Source: an uncultured Eubacteriales bacterium
Lineage (GTDB): Bacteria > Bacillota > Clostridia > Christensenellales > Aristaeellaceae
NCBI GenBank assembly: GCA_902777335.1
Contig: CACYTF010000032.1
Coordinates: 1-57,654, forward strand
DNA length: 57,654 nt
Direction: 5' to 3'
Each line of letters starts with the position of its first letter. The first letter of the stretch is position 1. A program made the position numbers and the translations under genes. This document shows, piece by piece, positions 17,848 to 26,400 of the stretch. Below the pieces are notes generated by a model, which was not told where the DNA came from, did no database searches, and saw only the letters and a program-made list of their open reading frames with translations.

Positions 17848-18495
17848 ATGAAGATCGGCATACTTTCTGACACGCACGGCCTGCTTCGCCAGGAGGTGCT
17901 GGACCACCTGGCCGGCGCCGACGCCATACTCCACGGCGGCGACATCAACAACCAGGGCATACTGCTGACGCTGCAAGGCATCGCCCCGGTGTACGTGGTG
18001 CGCGGCAACAACGACAGGGAGTGGGCGGAGCGGATTCCGTACACCCTCGACTTCACGCTGGGCGGGGTGCGCGTGTGCATGGCGCACAAAAAAAAGGACC
18101 TGCCCGCCGACCTCTCCGGGTACGGTCTGGCGGTCTACGGCCACACCCACCGCTACGAGGAGCTCCGGCAGGGCCATACGATACTGCTCAACCCCGGCAG
18201 CTGCGGGCCCCGCCGGTTCAACCAGGCGATCACGCTGGCCGTCGCAACCATCGAGGGCCAAAAAAGCACCGTGACGCGCATCGACATCTCCCACCACGAC
18301 CGGGGCATCAGGCTGGGCGCGGACCTGAAATCCCAGATCGAAACCGTGATCCGCGAGACGGCCAAGGGCCGCCCCGCGGTGGAGATCGCCGCCCGGCGGG
18401 GCTGGGACGTGCGCCTGGTGGAGCAGATCGCGCGGCTGTACGTCACCCACCCCGGCGTGGACGCGGACGGCATCATGGCGAAGTTGGGCGTGTGA
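17848..18495 (+). CDS. YfcE/MJ0936-family metallophosphoesterase
   Basis: A 215-residue calcineurin-like phosphodiesterase. Metal ligands appear in order: LSDTHG (Asp, His), LHGGDI (Asp), VRGNNDRE (Asn), MAHKKK (His) and YGHTHRYEE (two His), followed by LLNPGSCGPRR typical of YfcE. The first about 155 residues are the whole enzyme. The remaining 60 (ADLKSQIETVIRETAKGRPA, IARLYVTHPGVDADGI) form an extra helical tail not usual for YfcE, perhaps a small helix-turn-helix-like or oligomerisation domain. GGAGG precedes ATG 17848. Substrate probably a phosphodiester small molecule; unknown. Ends seven bases from the convergent LacI gene. Confidence 0.88.
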   Translation: MKIGILSDTHGLLRQEVLDHLAGADAILHGGDINNQGILLTLQGIAPVYVVRGNNDREWAERIPYTLDFTLGGVRVCMAHKKKDLPADLSGYGLAVYGHTHRYEELRQGHTILLNPGSCGPRRFNQAITLAVATIEGQKSTVTRIDISHHDRGIRLGADLKSQIETVIRETAKGRPAVEIAARRGWDVRLVEQIARLYVTHPGVDADGIMAKLGV

Positions 18496-18502
18496 GCGGG
18501 CG

Positions 18503-19513
18503 CTACAGCGTCTGCCGCCTGACCAGCTCCACGTCGAACACCGTGTGCCGCTGTTCCAGCTCGTCGCCGCTGAGCATGCGCTTCATGTTCTCGATGGCCT
18601 TCAGGCAGATGGCCTCCGTCTGGTGGCGGATGGTGGTGATGGCCCGGTTGTTGTACAGGGCGATGGACATGTCGTTGCAGCCCACCACCTTCACGTCCTC
18701 GGGCACGCGAAGCCCGTGCACCTCCAGGCTGCGTATGGTGCTCAGCGCGTACACGTCGGATTCGCAGAAGTAGCCGTCCGCGGCCTGGCCCTGATCCAGC
18801 CGTTCGTTCACGCTGGCGAAGGCACTGGCGTAATCGCCGGCCACGGGCACGGCCACCGATAGCCCCTCGTCGTAGGCGCAGCCGCTCTCCAGCAGCGCCT
18901 TCATGAACCCGATCTCGCGGTCGCGGGGCCGCCGGTCGGGGCCGTACAGGGTCCTGACGATGGCGACGCGGCGGCATCCGGCCTCGATGAGGGCGGCGCA
19001 GGCCTTGTAGCCGGCGCTGACGGAATCCGTCGCGATGGCGCAGCACAGCTTGTCGTTCAGGTCCTCCGGCATGCGGTTGATGTAGATCACCGGTATCGAG
19101 CGGCCCTCCGGGCGCGCGATCGGCCTGCCGGAGGAGAACACGATCAGCGCGCAGATGTTCATGCTGAACATGGCGTCCAGGTAGGTCTGCTCGTTCTCGT
19201 AGTTTTCGCTGATGTTGCAGACGATGCCGATGAAGCCCTGCTCAAACAGCAGCTCCTCCAGCTTCGTCACCAGGCTGTTGACGTACTCGTAGGAGAGCCT
19301 CGATACCAGTATCCCCACCAGCCGGGAGCGCCGCGTGCGCAGGTCCTTCGCGGCCTGATTGGGCACGAAGTCCAGCTGGCGGATGACCTGACGCACGCGC
19401 TGCTCCGTCTCGGGCGAAAACCGCCCGTTCTGGTTGATGACCCGGGAGACCGTCGCGGTGGAGACCCCGCTCAGCCTGGCCACGTCATGCATGGTTGCCC
19501 GACGGTTTGCCAT
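18503..19513 (-). CDS. LacI-family transcriptional regulator
   Basis: A 336-residue repressor-type protein. The N-terminal LacI helix-turn-helix with hinge (TMHDVARLSGVSTATVSRVI, then FVPNQAAKDLRT) binds an operator as a dimer. The rest is a periplasmic-binding-protein-like effector domain (LVGILVSRLSYEYVNSLV, IPVIYINRMP, CNDMSIALYN), so the inducer is likely a sugar or sugar phosphate. Genes on either side are a phosphodiesterase and an alpha/beta-hydrolase. No classic sugar operon adjoins, but the GH3, GH95 and two sugar importers elsewhere in the window are candidate targets. I did not find a repeated operator palindrome. Confidence 0.92.
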   Translation of the reverse strand: MANRRATMHDVARLSGVSTATVSRVINQNGRFSPETEQRVRQVIRQLDFVPNQAAKDLRTRRSRLVGILVSRLSYEYVNSLVTKLEELLFEQGFIGIVCNISENYENEQTYLDAMFSMNICALIVFSSGRPIARPEGRSIPVIYINRMPEDLNDKLCCAIATDSVSAGYKACAALIEAGCRRVAIVRTLYGPDRRPRDREIGFMKALLESGCAYDEGLSVAVPVAGDYASAFASVNERLDQGQAADGYFCESDVYALSTIRSLEVHGLRVPEDVKVVGCNDMSIALYNNRAITTIRHQTEAICLKAIENMKRMLSGDELEQRHTVFDVELVRRQTL

Positions 19514-19650
19514 TTGCCCGCCCCCTTCTCTGTCGCGTCGTCTATCATACTACCACCGCGCGGATGTGCCTGTCAAGCCGGTCATTGCGTCAGAGCGCGG
19601 TGAAGCGGATCCATGCGCCTCTGCCCGGAGGTGTTGCCGTATGACCGCTT

Positions 19651-20508
19651 TCACTTCCGTTTCGGTTCGACAGGCACGGCGTCGTAGATCCTGCCGGTGG
19701 CTTCCACGTTGTCGATGAAGGTCACGGCCTCACGGGCCAGCTCCTCGTAGTTGTCCAGGCAGTGGCCGAAGCCGGAGTACAGCACCAGCTTGCAGTGGGG
19801 CAGGTACCGGGCGGTGCGGGCCATCAGGTCCACCCGCGATATGGTGTCCTCCACACCCCCCAGCAGCAGCACCGGCGTCTGTATGTGCCGCAGCGCCGCG
19901 CACACCGCGGCCTCGGTGCCCAGCGCCTTCAGCGGGCGGCCGTACTCGATGGTCTTCGTCTCCGGCGACTCGTAGATTTCCGCGTAGTCCGGCCGCGCCC
20001 GGAGCGCTTCCTTCTCGGCGGCCATCCGCGCCCGCCGCGCCAGCAGGCCCGGGTCGTCGGTGGGATAGTAGAAGCAGTGCCGGATGCTCCTGCCCTGCAT
20101 GATCTGCTGGCGCACAGACACCCCGCTCTCGTCCAGGTTGTGCGGGCCGGCCACCACCGCCAGGAACGCGATCACCCGCTCCGGGTGATTCAACACCACG
20201 TGCCAGCCGGTGCCCGCGCCGTGGGACGCGCCGGAGTAGACGAAGCGGTCGATGCCCTTCTGATCGGCGAACTCGATCACGTCTTCGGCGAACCGGTCGT
20301 ACCAGTGATCGCCGTAGTCCTCGGTCACATGGGTGGAGCGGCCGAAGCCCCGGTTGGTCAGCAGCCACACGTGAAAGCCCCGGTCCGCCAGCGCCCGCTC
20401 CAGCGATTCGCCGGCGTGCTCCACCTGGGTGCATATCAGATGGCGGTCTCCCCCGCCGCATTCCTCGTAATGGATGGCAACCCCGTCCCGCGTTATGATC
20501 TCAGGCAT
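19651..20508 (-). CDS. Alpha/beta-hydrolase
   Basis: A 285-residue cytoplasmic alpha/beta-hydrolase without signal peptide. It starts MPEIITRDGVAIHYEECGG and has the nucleophile elbow GASHG (Ser in YSGASHGAG), an acidic residue in LLLGGVEDTISR and the His in YSGFGHCLDNYEE. Helices between the elbow and the acid (QQIMQGRSIRHCFYY) form a cap. This pattern covers esterases, haloalkane dehalogenases and C-C hydrolases, and the sequence does not choose among them. It is divergent from the nucleoside phosphorylase gene and shares a 225-bp intergenic region with it. An AT-poor 137-bp gap separates it from LacI. Confidence 0.85.
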   Translation of the reverse strand: MPEIITRDGVAIHYEECGGGDRHLICTQVEHAGESLERALADRGFHVWLLTNRGFGRSTHVTEDYGDHWYDRFAEDVIEFADQKGIDRFVYSGASHGAGTGWHVVLNHPERVIAFLAVVAGPHNLDESGVSVRQQIMQGRSIRHCFYYPTDDPGLLARRARMAAEKEALRARPDYAEIYESPETKTIEYGRPLKALGTEAAVCAALRHIQTPVLLLGGVEDTISRVDLMARTARYLPHCKLVLYSGFGHCLDNYEELAREAVTFIDNVEATGRIYDAVPVEPKRK

Positions 20509-20652
20509 GTTCCCGCTCTCCCCCCACGTCCGCCTGACGCCATGCGCTCACCCGCCATGCGAAATCGTTTACTCATCGGTATCCTATCACATCCACGGGC
20601 ATCTGTCAATACCGGTTTGGACAAATTCCGGAACAAATTCCAGGCTTCACGG

Positions 20653-20681
20653 TTGATTGCGCACCGGCTTTTTGGTATAAT
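20653..20681 (+). promoter_or_regulatory. Promoter for the nucleoside phosphorylase gene
   Basis: TTGATT (20653-20658), 17-bp spacer ending TGG (extended -10), TATAAT (20676-20681), about 53 bp before ATG 20734. Confidence 0.7.
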
Positions 20682-20733
20682 GGGTTCAGCGTATATGGCT
20701 GGATGCAGTTCACAAGGACCATAAGGAGGCAAT

Positions 20734-21486
20734 ATGAGCAATTTCCCGATTCTCGAGTACGACTATTCGGAGCGGGCGGTGCTGGAGCCCGACCACAGGG
20801 AGCTGGGCATCGAGCTGCCCCCCTGCGCCGCGTTCCCCATACTGGGCGATTGCGTGGGCGAGTACGCGCAGCGGAACGGCTTTGCCGAGATCGCGCGGTA
20901 TGAGACCGTCACCAAGACCTACCCGGTCTACCGCGTCAGCGACAGCGTGTGCCTGTGCGAGGCGCCGTTCGGCGCGCCGGCGGCCGTCTCGCTGATGGAC
21001 TGGCTGATCGCCTACGGCGTGCGCGCCGTGGTATCCACCGGCTCCTGCGGCGCGCTGATCGATCTGCCGGAGAACACCTTTGTCGTGCCCAGGCGCGCCC
21101 TGCGCGACGAGGGGTGCTCCTACCACTACATGCCGCCCGCCCGCTGGAGCTACCCGGACGACCGGCTGCAGCAGATCATCACCGAGACGCTGGAGACCGC
21201 GAACATCCACTGCGAGTTCTGCGACACGTGGACCACCGACGCCATCTACCGCGAGACGGTCGACAAGGTGCGCCGGAGCCGCGCCGAGGGCTGCGGCGTG
21301 GTGGACATGGAGTGCGCGTCCCTGTCCGCCTGCGCCGAGTTCAGGCGCGTCGCCTTCGGCCAGTTCCTTTACACCGCGGACAGCCTGGCCGACACCGACG
21401 CCTACGACGCCCGCAGCTGGGGCCGGCAATCGCTGCTGCCCGCGCTGGAGCTCTGCCTGAAGGCGGCCAAGAATGTGGAATGCTGA
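20734..21486 (+). CDS. Nucleoside phosphorylase (uridine phosphorylase-like)
   Basis: A 250-residue PNP/UDP-family enzyme that splits a nucleoside with phosphate into base and ribose-1-phosphate. Visible motifs are CAAFPILGDCVGEY, VYRVSDSVCLCEAPFGAPAA, the glycine loop VVSTGSCGALIDLPENTFVV (phosphate site), and GVVDMECASLSACAEFR with the ribose-binding Met-Glu. The acid near TADSLADTDAYD fits the base-site loop. An AAGGAGG ribosome site precedes ATG 20734. Base preference cannot be decided. It is closely followed by a secreted protein gene, perhaps co-transcribed. Confidence 0.87.
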   Translation: MSNFPILEYDYSERAVLEPDHRELGIELPPCAAFPILGDCVGEYAQRNGFAEIARYETVTKTYPVYRVSDSVCLCEAPFGAPAAVSLMDWLIAYGVRAVVSTGSCGALIDLPENTFVVPRRALRDEGCSYHYMPPARWSYPDDRLQQIITETLETANIHCEFCDTWTTDAIYRETVDKVRRSRAEGCGVVDMECASLSACAEFRRVAFGQFLYTADSLADTDAYDARSWGRQSLLPALELCLKAAKNVEC

Positions 21487-21493
21487 CAGAACG

Positions 21494-22372
21494 ATGAAGA
21501 ATACATCCATGAAGCGATTGGCGGCCCTGTTCGTGGCCGCCCTTTTGGCGATGCTCGCGGCCTTTGCCGCCGCCGAGGCCGGCGACGGCCGCATGCGCGC
21601 CTATGGGGACGTCCTTCGCCTGTACCGGCAGGCGCAGGACGGCGGATACACGATGGAGCAGGTGGAGGACATGGGGCTGTACACCGGGCTGGTGCAGCAC
21701 GGATGGCCTGCCGCCGCGCTGAACGACGAGGTCCGGTACCTGTTCTTCGACGCGGATTCCGACGGCTCGGACGAGCTGATCATCACGTATTGCGGCGACA
21801 TCGTCGATCTGTACGACTACGACGGCCAGCGGGCGCGGCACATGTTCTCCACCCCCTACCGGGGCATCGCCGAGCTGCATCCCGGCGGCATGCTGTCCAT
21901 GACGTTCAGTATCAGCGCCTCCGACTACAGCGCCACCTGGTACCAGTACGACCCGGCTTACGTCGACTGGTTCGCCGTGTTCGAGCACCGGTTCCAGGCC
22001 TCCACCGGCGACGCCTGGTACATCTTCTGCTACTACGGCCTGAGCGACGAGGAGCGCGCCGAGGTGGACGCCGCGCTGCGGGACACCGGGTATTACCCCG
22101 CGTGGATCGGGGAATGGGCCGACATGATCACGGAAGAGGAATACGAGCAAATCGTGCCGAAGACCGAGCCGCTGCGGCTGCCCGAGGGCCGGAAGCTCTC
22201 TGAGCTCGACCTCCCGGATGGCGAAGCCGCCGCCCCGTTCTACGGCGCATGTGCACATGGGGACGGTCCTTTTGTGTTCATGGCAGATTGTATCGCCTGT
22301 TTTCGTCAACACAAAAGGACCGTCCCCATGTGTTCCATCGACCGCTTCTACGGGAGCTATTGGTGGGATTGA
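21494..22372 (+). CDS. Secreted protein of unknown function with a repeat-derived C-terminus
   Basis: A 292-residue protein with a signal peptide (MKRLAALFVAALLAML, cut after AAAEA). Early in the mature part is an acidic calcium-loop-like motif, LFFDADSDGSDELIITY, resembling EF-hand/VCBS-type loops in exported proteins. No enzyme family is recognised. The last about 40 residues (from HGDGPFVFMADC to HKRTVPMCSIDR) are encoded by a REPIN-like palindrome at 22254-22332, which therefore lies inside the reading frame without breaking it. The native end was probably nearer FYGA or continued as DRFYGSYWW. ATG 21494 or 21509 may be used. Confidence 0.7.
   Translation: MKNTSMKRLAALFVAALLAMLAAFAAAEAGDGRMRAYGDVLRLYRQAQDGGYTMEQVEDMGLYTGLVQHGWPAAALNDEVRYLFFDADSDGSDELIITYCGDIVDLYDYDGQRARHMFSTPYRGIAELHPGGMLSMTFSISASDYSATWYQYDPAYVDWFAVFEHRFQASTGDAWYIFCYYGLSDEERAEVDAALRDTGYYPAWIGEWADMITEEEYEQIVPKTEPLRLPEGRKLSELDLPDGEAAAPFYGACAHGDGPFVFMADCIACFRQHKRTVPMCSIDRFYGSYWWD
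22254..22332. repeat. REPIN-like palindrome, family A, copy 1 (inside a gene)
   Basis: A 25-bp arm (CACATGGGGACGGTCC..) at 22254-22278 is exactly repeated in inverse at 22308-22332, with a 29-base loop. The arms match those at 32281, 34266 and 34839; the loop does not. It lies in frame near the 3' end of the secreted-protein gene. Confidence 0.9.
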
Positions 22373-22392
22373 CCTGGAGCGTGCAATCGGAT

Positions 22393-22809
22393 ATGTCTGA
22401 CAGATTTGGCATCAACATCAAGCGCTATTGCCGGGCCCATGAGGCGGCGCTGCGGGACGCGCCGGCGTCTCAGGCGCTGCTGGAGCGGCACCTGGAGAAG
22501 CTCCGCTGGCTGCAGCACGAGCGGCTCGTCCATCTCATCGTGCTGGTGATGACGGTGGTCGCGGAGCTGTTTGTCGTCGACCTGGCCGTGCTCCACCCCG
22601 AGACGAACCCGCTGGCGGCCGTCGTGATGCTGGCCCTCGCCGTGCTGCTGGCCTTCTATTTCTATCACTACTTCTTCCTGGAGAACACGGTACAGCGGTG
22701 GTACGTGCTGGCGGACCGCCTCCGCAATGACGCCCCGCCAACCAAAGCCCCGCCGCCCGCCGCGGTTCAGGAGGACAACCGGGTATCGGCGCGTAGCACC
22801 GATGTGTAG
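22393..22809 (+). CDS. Small two-helix membrane protein
   Basis: A 138-residue protein, MSDRFGINIKRYCRAHEAAL onward. An N-terminal amphipathic helical stretch (ALLERHLEKLRWLQHERLVH) precedes two transmembrane segments, LIVLVMTVVAELFVVDLAV and AAVVMLALAVLLAFYFYHYF, followed by a short Pro/Ala-rich cytoplasmic tail. I recognise no family. ATG 22393 was chosen because the longer frame to 22249 runs through the REPIN copy and is not credible. Located 20 bp after the secreted protein gene; the two may be a pair, but function is unknown. Confidence 0.65.
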   Translation: MSDRFGINIKRYCRAHEAALRDAPASQALLERHLEKLRWLQHERLVHLIVLVMTVVAELFVVDLAVLHPETNPLAAVVMLALAVLLAFYFYHYFFLENTVQRWYVLADRLRNDAPPTKAPPPAAVQEDNRVSARSTDV

Positions 22810-22830
22810 GGTACAGGGATGCACAAATAG

Positions 22831-23190
22831 CTTCCCCGCCCGCAGGCGGGGAAGTACCCGCGAAGCGGGGGATGGGGCACTCCCTGCGAATCGCAGCGCA
22901 CGGCGATTCGTTCAGGTCCCCCACCACCGCAAGCGGTCCCCCTCACCATGGGCCTGCCGGCCCGTTCTCGCTGAGAACAGTCCACCGGACTGTTCTCCGG
23001 GCGCTCGAACCCATCTGCGGATGGGGAGGCTTCATTTGCTTCCCCATCCGCAGATGGGGAAGTACCCGCGAAGCGGGGGATAGGGCACTCCATGCGAATC
23101 GCAGCGCACGGCGATTCGTTCAGGTCCCCTACCACCGCAAGCGGTCCCCCTCCCCATCTGCGGATGGGGAGGCTTCATTTGCTTCCCCGT
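22831..23190. repeat. Family-B nested palindromic repeats, two tandem copies
   Basis: Two copies start about 208 bp apart (near 22831 and 23039). Each contains a CTTCCCC..GGGGAAG palindrome, TACCCGCGAAGCGGGGGATA, GGGCACTCC, a CGAATCGC/GCGATTCG palindrome, ACCGCAAGCGGT and a closing CCCCATCTGCGGATGGGG. Between them lies GAACAGTCC..GGACTGTTC, also present inverted at 32160. The block holds no gene. Partial copies occur at 1599, 32206 and 36360-36455. Confidence 0.85.
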
Positions 23191-23195
23191 CCATG

Positions 23196-23226
23196 AGTCA
23201 CGGGGACAGGTTCCCTGACTCATTCT
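23196..23226. repeat. Family-A-type single palindrome
   Basis: ATGAGTCA and TGACTCAT arms bracket the core CGGGGACAGGTTCC. It is related in design to the GGGGACGGTCC family (short arms around GGGGAC-A/G-GGTTCC). Confidence 0.65.
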
Positions 23227-23242
23227 GAATACAGAAAACAAA

Positions 23243-23287
23243 GGACCGGATTGCCACGTCGGCCTGCCTACCGTGGCAATCCGGTCC
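23243..23287. terminator. Strong 16-bp stem-loop, possible bidirectional terminator
   Basis: GGACCGGATTGCCACG (23243-23258) and CGTGGCAATCCGGTCC (23272-23287) are exact inverse repeats around a 13-base loop. There is no T-run on the plus side, but on the minus side TTTGTTTTC follows the stem, so it could end the minus-strand sensor transcript. Confidence 0.55.
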
Positions 23288-23289
23288 CC

Positions 23290-23412
23290 GGCTATTCCTG
23301 TTCCCTGTTCCCTGTACCCTGTTCCCTCTCAGACAGGCATCCTTATACTCCTAACTCCTACTTCCTAACTCCTCACTCGAACGGGCGGGCGCCGCATCGG
23401 CGCCCCTACTCC
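23290..23412. repeat. Heptamer tandem repeats
   Basis: Four units of TGTTCCC or TGTACCC lie at about 23297-23330, then related TCCTAACT, TCCTACT and TACTCCC units to 23415. These short direct heptad repeats are low-complexity and noncoding and run up to the stop of the minus-strand sensor gene. Confidence 0.75.
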
Positions 23413-26400
23413 CTACTCCCTGCCCGCAACCTCCTCGCTGTCCCGCGCGTATTCTTCGCGGGAGGCCTTGTCCCATTCCAGGAACTGTTCCAGCAGCAGG
23501 GGTTTGGCGTAGTAGTAGCCCTGGAAGCTCTCCACGTGGTACTGCTTCAGTATGTTCCGCATGCCCTCCGTCTCGATGCCCTCCACGCAGACCTTTGCGC
23601 CGAATATGGAGGCCAGGTCGGCGATGTTGCGGATCAGCTGCCGGTCCAGGTCGTTCTCCTCGATCATCTTCACGAAGCTGCGGTCGATCTTGATGATGTT
23701 CACCGGGATCTCCTTCAGTATGCCGATGGAGGAGAATCCGGTGCCGAAGTCGTCCAGCGCGATGAGCACGCCCCGGGCCTTCAGGTTGACGACCACGTTC
23801 TTCAAAAGGTCCAGATCCAGCAGCCGGCACCGCTCCGTCACCTCCAGGCAGAGGTGCTCCGGCGGATAGCCCAGCTCGTTGAGGATGCGCAGCACCATGT
23901 CCACGAAGTCCGGCTTTTCCAGCTGGGTGTACGACAGGTTCACGTTGACCATGAACCCGGGGTTCTGTCTCAGGACCTGCTTGGCCGCCAGTATCGACTC
24001 CCTCAGAATCCACTCGCCCAGCTCCGGGAACAGCGGGTCGGACTCCAGTATCGGTATGAACTGGTCCGGCGGCACCATGCCGTAGCGGTCGTTCTTCCAG
24101 CGCAGCAGCGCCTCCACGCCGATCAGCTGCTCGGTCTTGGCGTCCACCACCGGCTGGTAGAGCAGGTAGAATCCGTCGTAGCCGTGCATGATGGAGGCGC
24201 GTATCGCGTGCAGCTTCTCCAGCCGCTGCTGGTTGTCCTCGGTCAGGTCGTTGCGGAACTCCACCATATCGCCCTGCTTGCGGACCTTGGACTCCTCGTC
24301 GGCGTAGTTCAGGCAGGCGTAGACCGTCTGGGAATCGACGTCGAAGTTGTCCACCCGCAGCGCGCCGCAGTGCAGGTCGAGCAGTATGTTCTTGCCGTCC
24401 ACCTTGAAATCCTCGTGCAGGTACGCGCGGAAGCGGTTGTAGCCGTCCCGAAGCTCCGCGATGGTGTGGGCGTTGCTGATCAGCGCGAACTTCGTGCCGT
24501 CGATCCGGTAGATGTGGGCCTTGTTCTCCGTGGCCCGGAAGATCTCCCGGGCGTAGAGCTGCAGCACGCGGTTGCCGAAGTGGTAGCCGTACATCTCGTT
24601 GATCTCGGAGAACTTGCTGATGCCGAACAGTATCACGCTGATGCCCGTGTTGCGCTTGATGCACACCTCCAGATCCTCGAAGAAACCGTACTGGTTGCGA
24701 AGGCCGGTCAGCGTGTCCACATGGCCCTGTATGCCGTGGTTGCGGATGGTGCCTGCGAAGTAGTCCGGCTCGCCGGACAGGTCCCGGACCACCACGCCGC
24801 GGCAGGTGCACACGTCGTACTCCCCGTTGGGGCGGCGCACCCGGTACTGCATGTCGTGGGCCGAGGCGTTGCCGGAGAAGATCTCGTCGATGCCCCTGTG
24901 ATAGGCCGCCCGGTCGTCCGGGTGGATCTGGTTCTCCCAGATGTCCCCCGCGCCGTACATGTACTCGGACGGCAGGCCGTAGGTGTCCACCGCGCTCTTG
25001 GACCAGCGGGAGAAGTCGTACTTCATGTCGCAGAGGTACACGTAGGTGCCCTCCGACACCACCTCGAAGGACTTGAACAGGGAGTCCAGCAGTATGCGCC
25101 GCTCCTCGCTGATGATGCGTATGTTGGCCCTTTCCTTCAGGGAATGGCTCTCCTGCAGCAGCTTCAGCTCCTTCAGGCGCGCCTTGTCCGAATACATCTG
25201 AGTGTCGGCGCGGTTGAACACGTCCTCCACGGCCTTGTCCGTGGAGGGCCGGTATTCCGCCAGGCCCGAGGCCACCACGGGCCCCTCGCCGATGCGGATG
25301 TTCTCCTCCACCTGCCTTCTCAGGCTGGAGAGCAGCTGCGTCCGGTTCTCAAAGTCCTGGCCCCGGAGGATCACGACGAATTCGTCGCCGCCGATGCGGA
25401 ACACGGGGCTGTGGTGGAAGATGCGGCAGATCAGCATGCAGGAGGTCTTGATGTAGTCGTCGCCGGCCTTGTGGCCCTCGGTGTCGTTGATCACCTTTAG
25501 GCCGTTGATGTCGCACACCAGTATGCCGAAGGGGTCGCAGCCCTCCTCGATCTGCCGCTGCAGCTCGCCCTCCATCTCGTGGTAGGCCGTCTTGTTCTTC
25601 GTGTGGGTCAGCTCGTCCCGCCGGGCGATCTCATTGGCCATCGACAGCGCCGCCAGGTGCTCCTGCTCCCTGCGCACGTCCTTGTCGCGGTTCTCCACGC
25701 AGATGATGAAGTGGCTGTGATCGGAGGAATACGTCACCGACATGCGGGTGAACTGGATCTTGCCGCCGTCGACGATCATGCGGTAGTCCTCGGTCAGCTG
25801 CCGCCGGTTCTCCAGCTGGGAGATCAGGTTGTCCCGGTCCAGGAACAGCCGGATGCGCTCCCGGTCCTCCGGGTGGATCAGGCGGCCCGCGTTGCGCCAG
25901 CACGCCGCGAAGAAGCCCTCGCCCTCCTCCTGGATCTTCAGCTCGCCGGAGATCTTCTTCGCGGAGAGCTCCGCGTAGTGCTCGCTCACGCAGTCGATGT
26001 AGTAGATCATGTCGTAGTGATCGGCCAGCCGCTCGGCGATCTGCGTGAAGGTGACGTTCTTCTTCTGGTCCTCCCGCTGGGCGAGCCTGGCCTGTATCTC
26101 CGCGTCGATGTTCTTGATGCAGACGATGATGTGCTGCCCGTCCCTGGCCATGATCTCGGTGTGGCGGATGTTGCTGACCTTGCCGTTCACCACCAGCCGC
26201 CAATCCAGCGAGAAGGAGCTCTTCCGCTTCAGGTTGTCCAGCATCACGTCCTTGTAATGCAGGCTCAGGGCCTTCTCCTGGTCCTCGGGGTGCACGTACT
26301 TTCGGATGCTCCGGCGGCTCTCGGCGAAGAAGTCGTTCCCGGTGGCCGGCACGTTCAGCTTTTTGTATTCGTCGGTCGAGGAGATCTCCACATAGGTGTT

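Noticed and set aside
22950..23015. tRNA T-arm-like GGTTCGA sequence (also near 32146).
   Set aside because: It belongs to a repeated palindromic block and no cloverleaf can be drawn around it.
22831..23190. CRISPR-like array suggested by repeated blocks.
   Set aside because: Only two long copies, about 208 bp apart, each a mosaic of palindromes; no regular short repeats and spacers and no cas genes.
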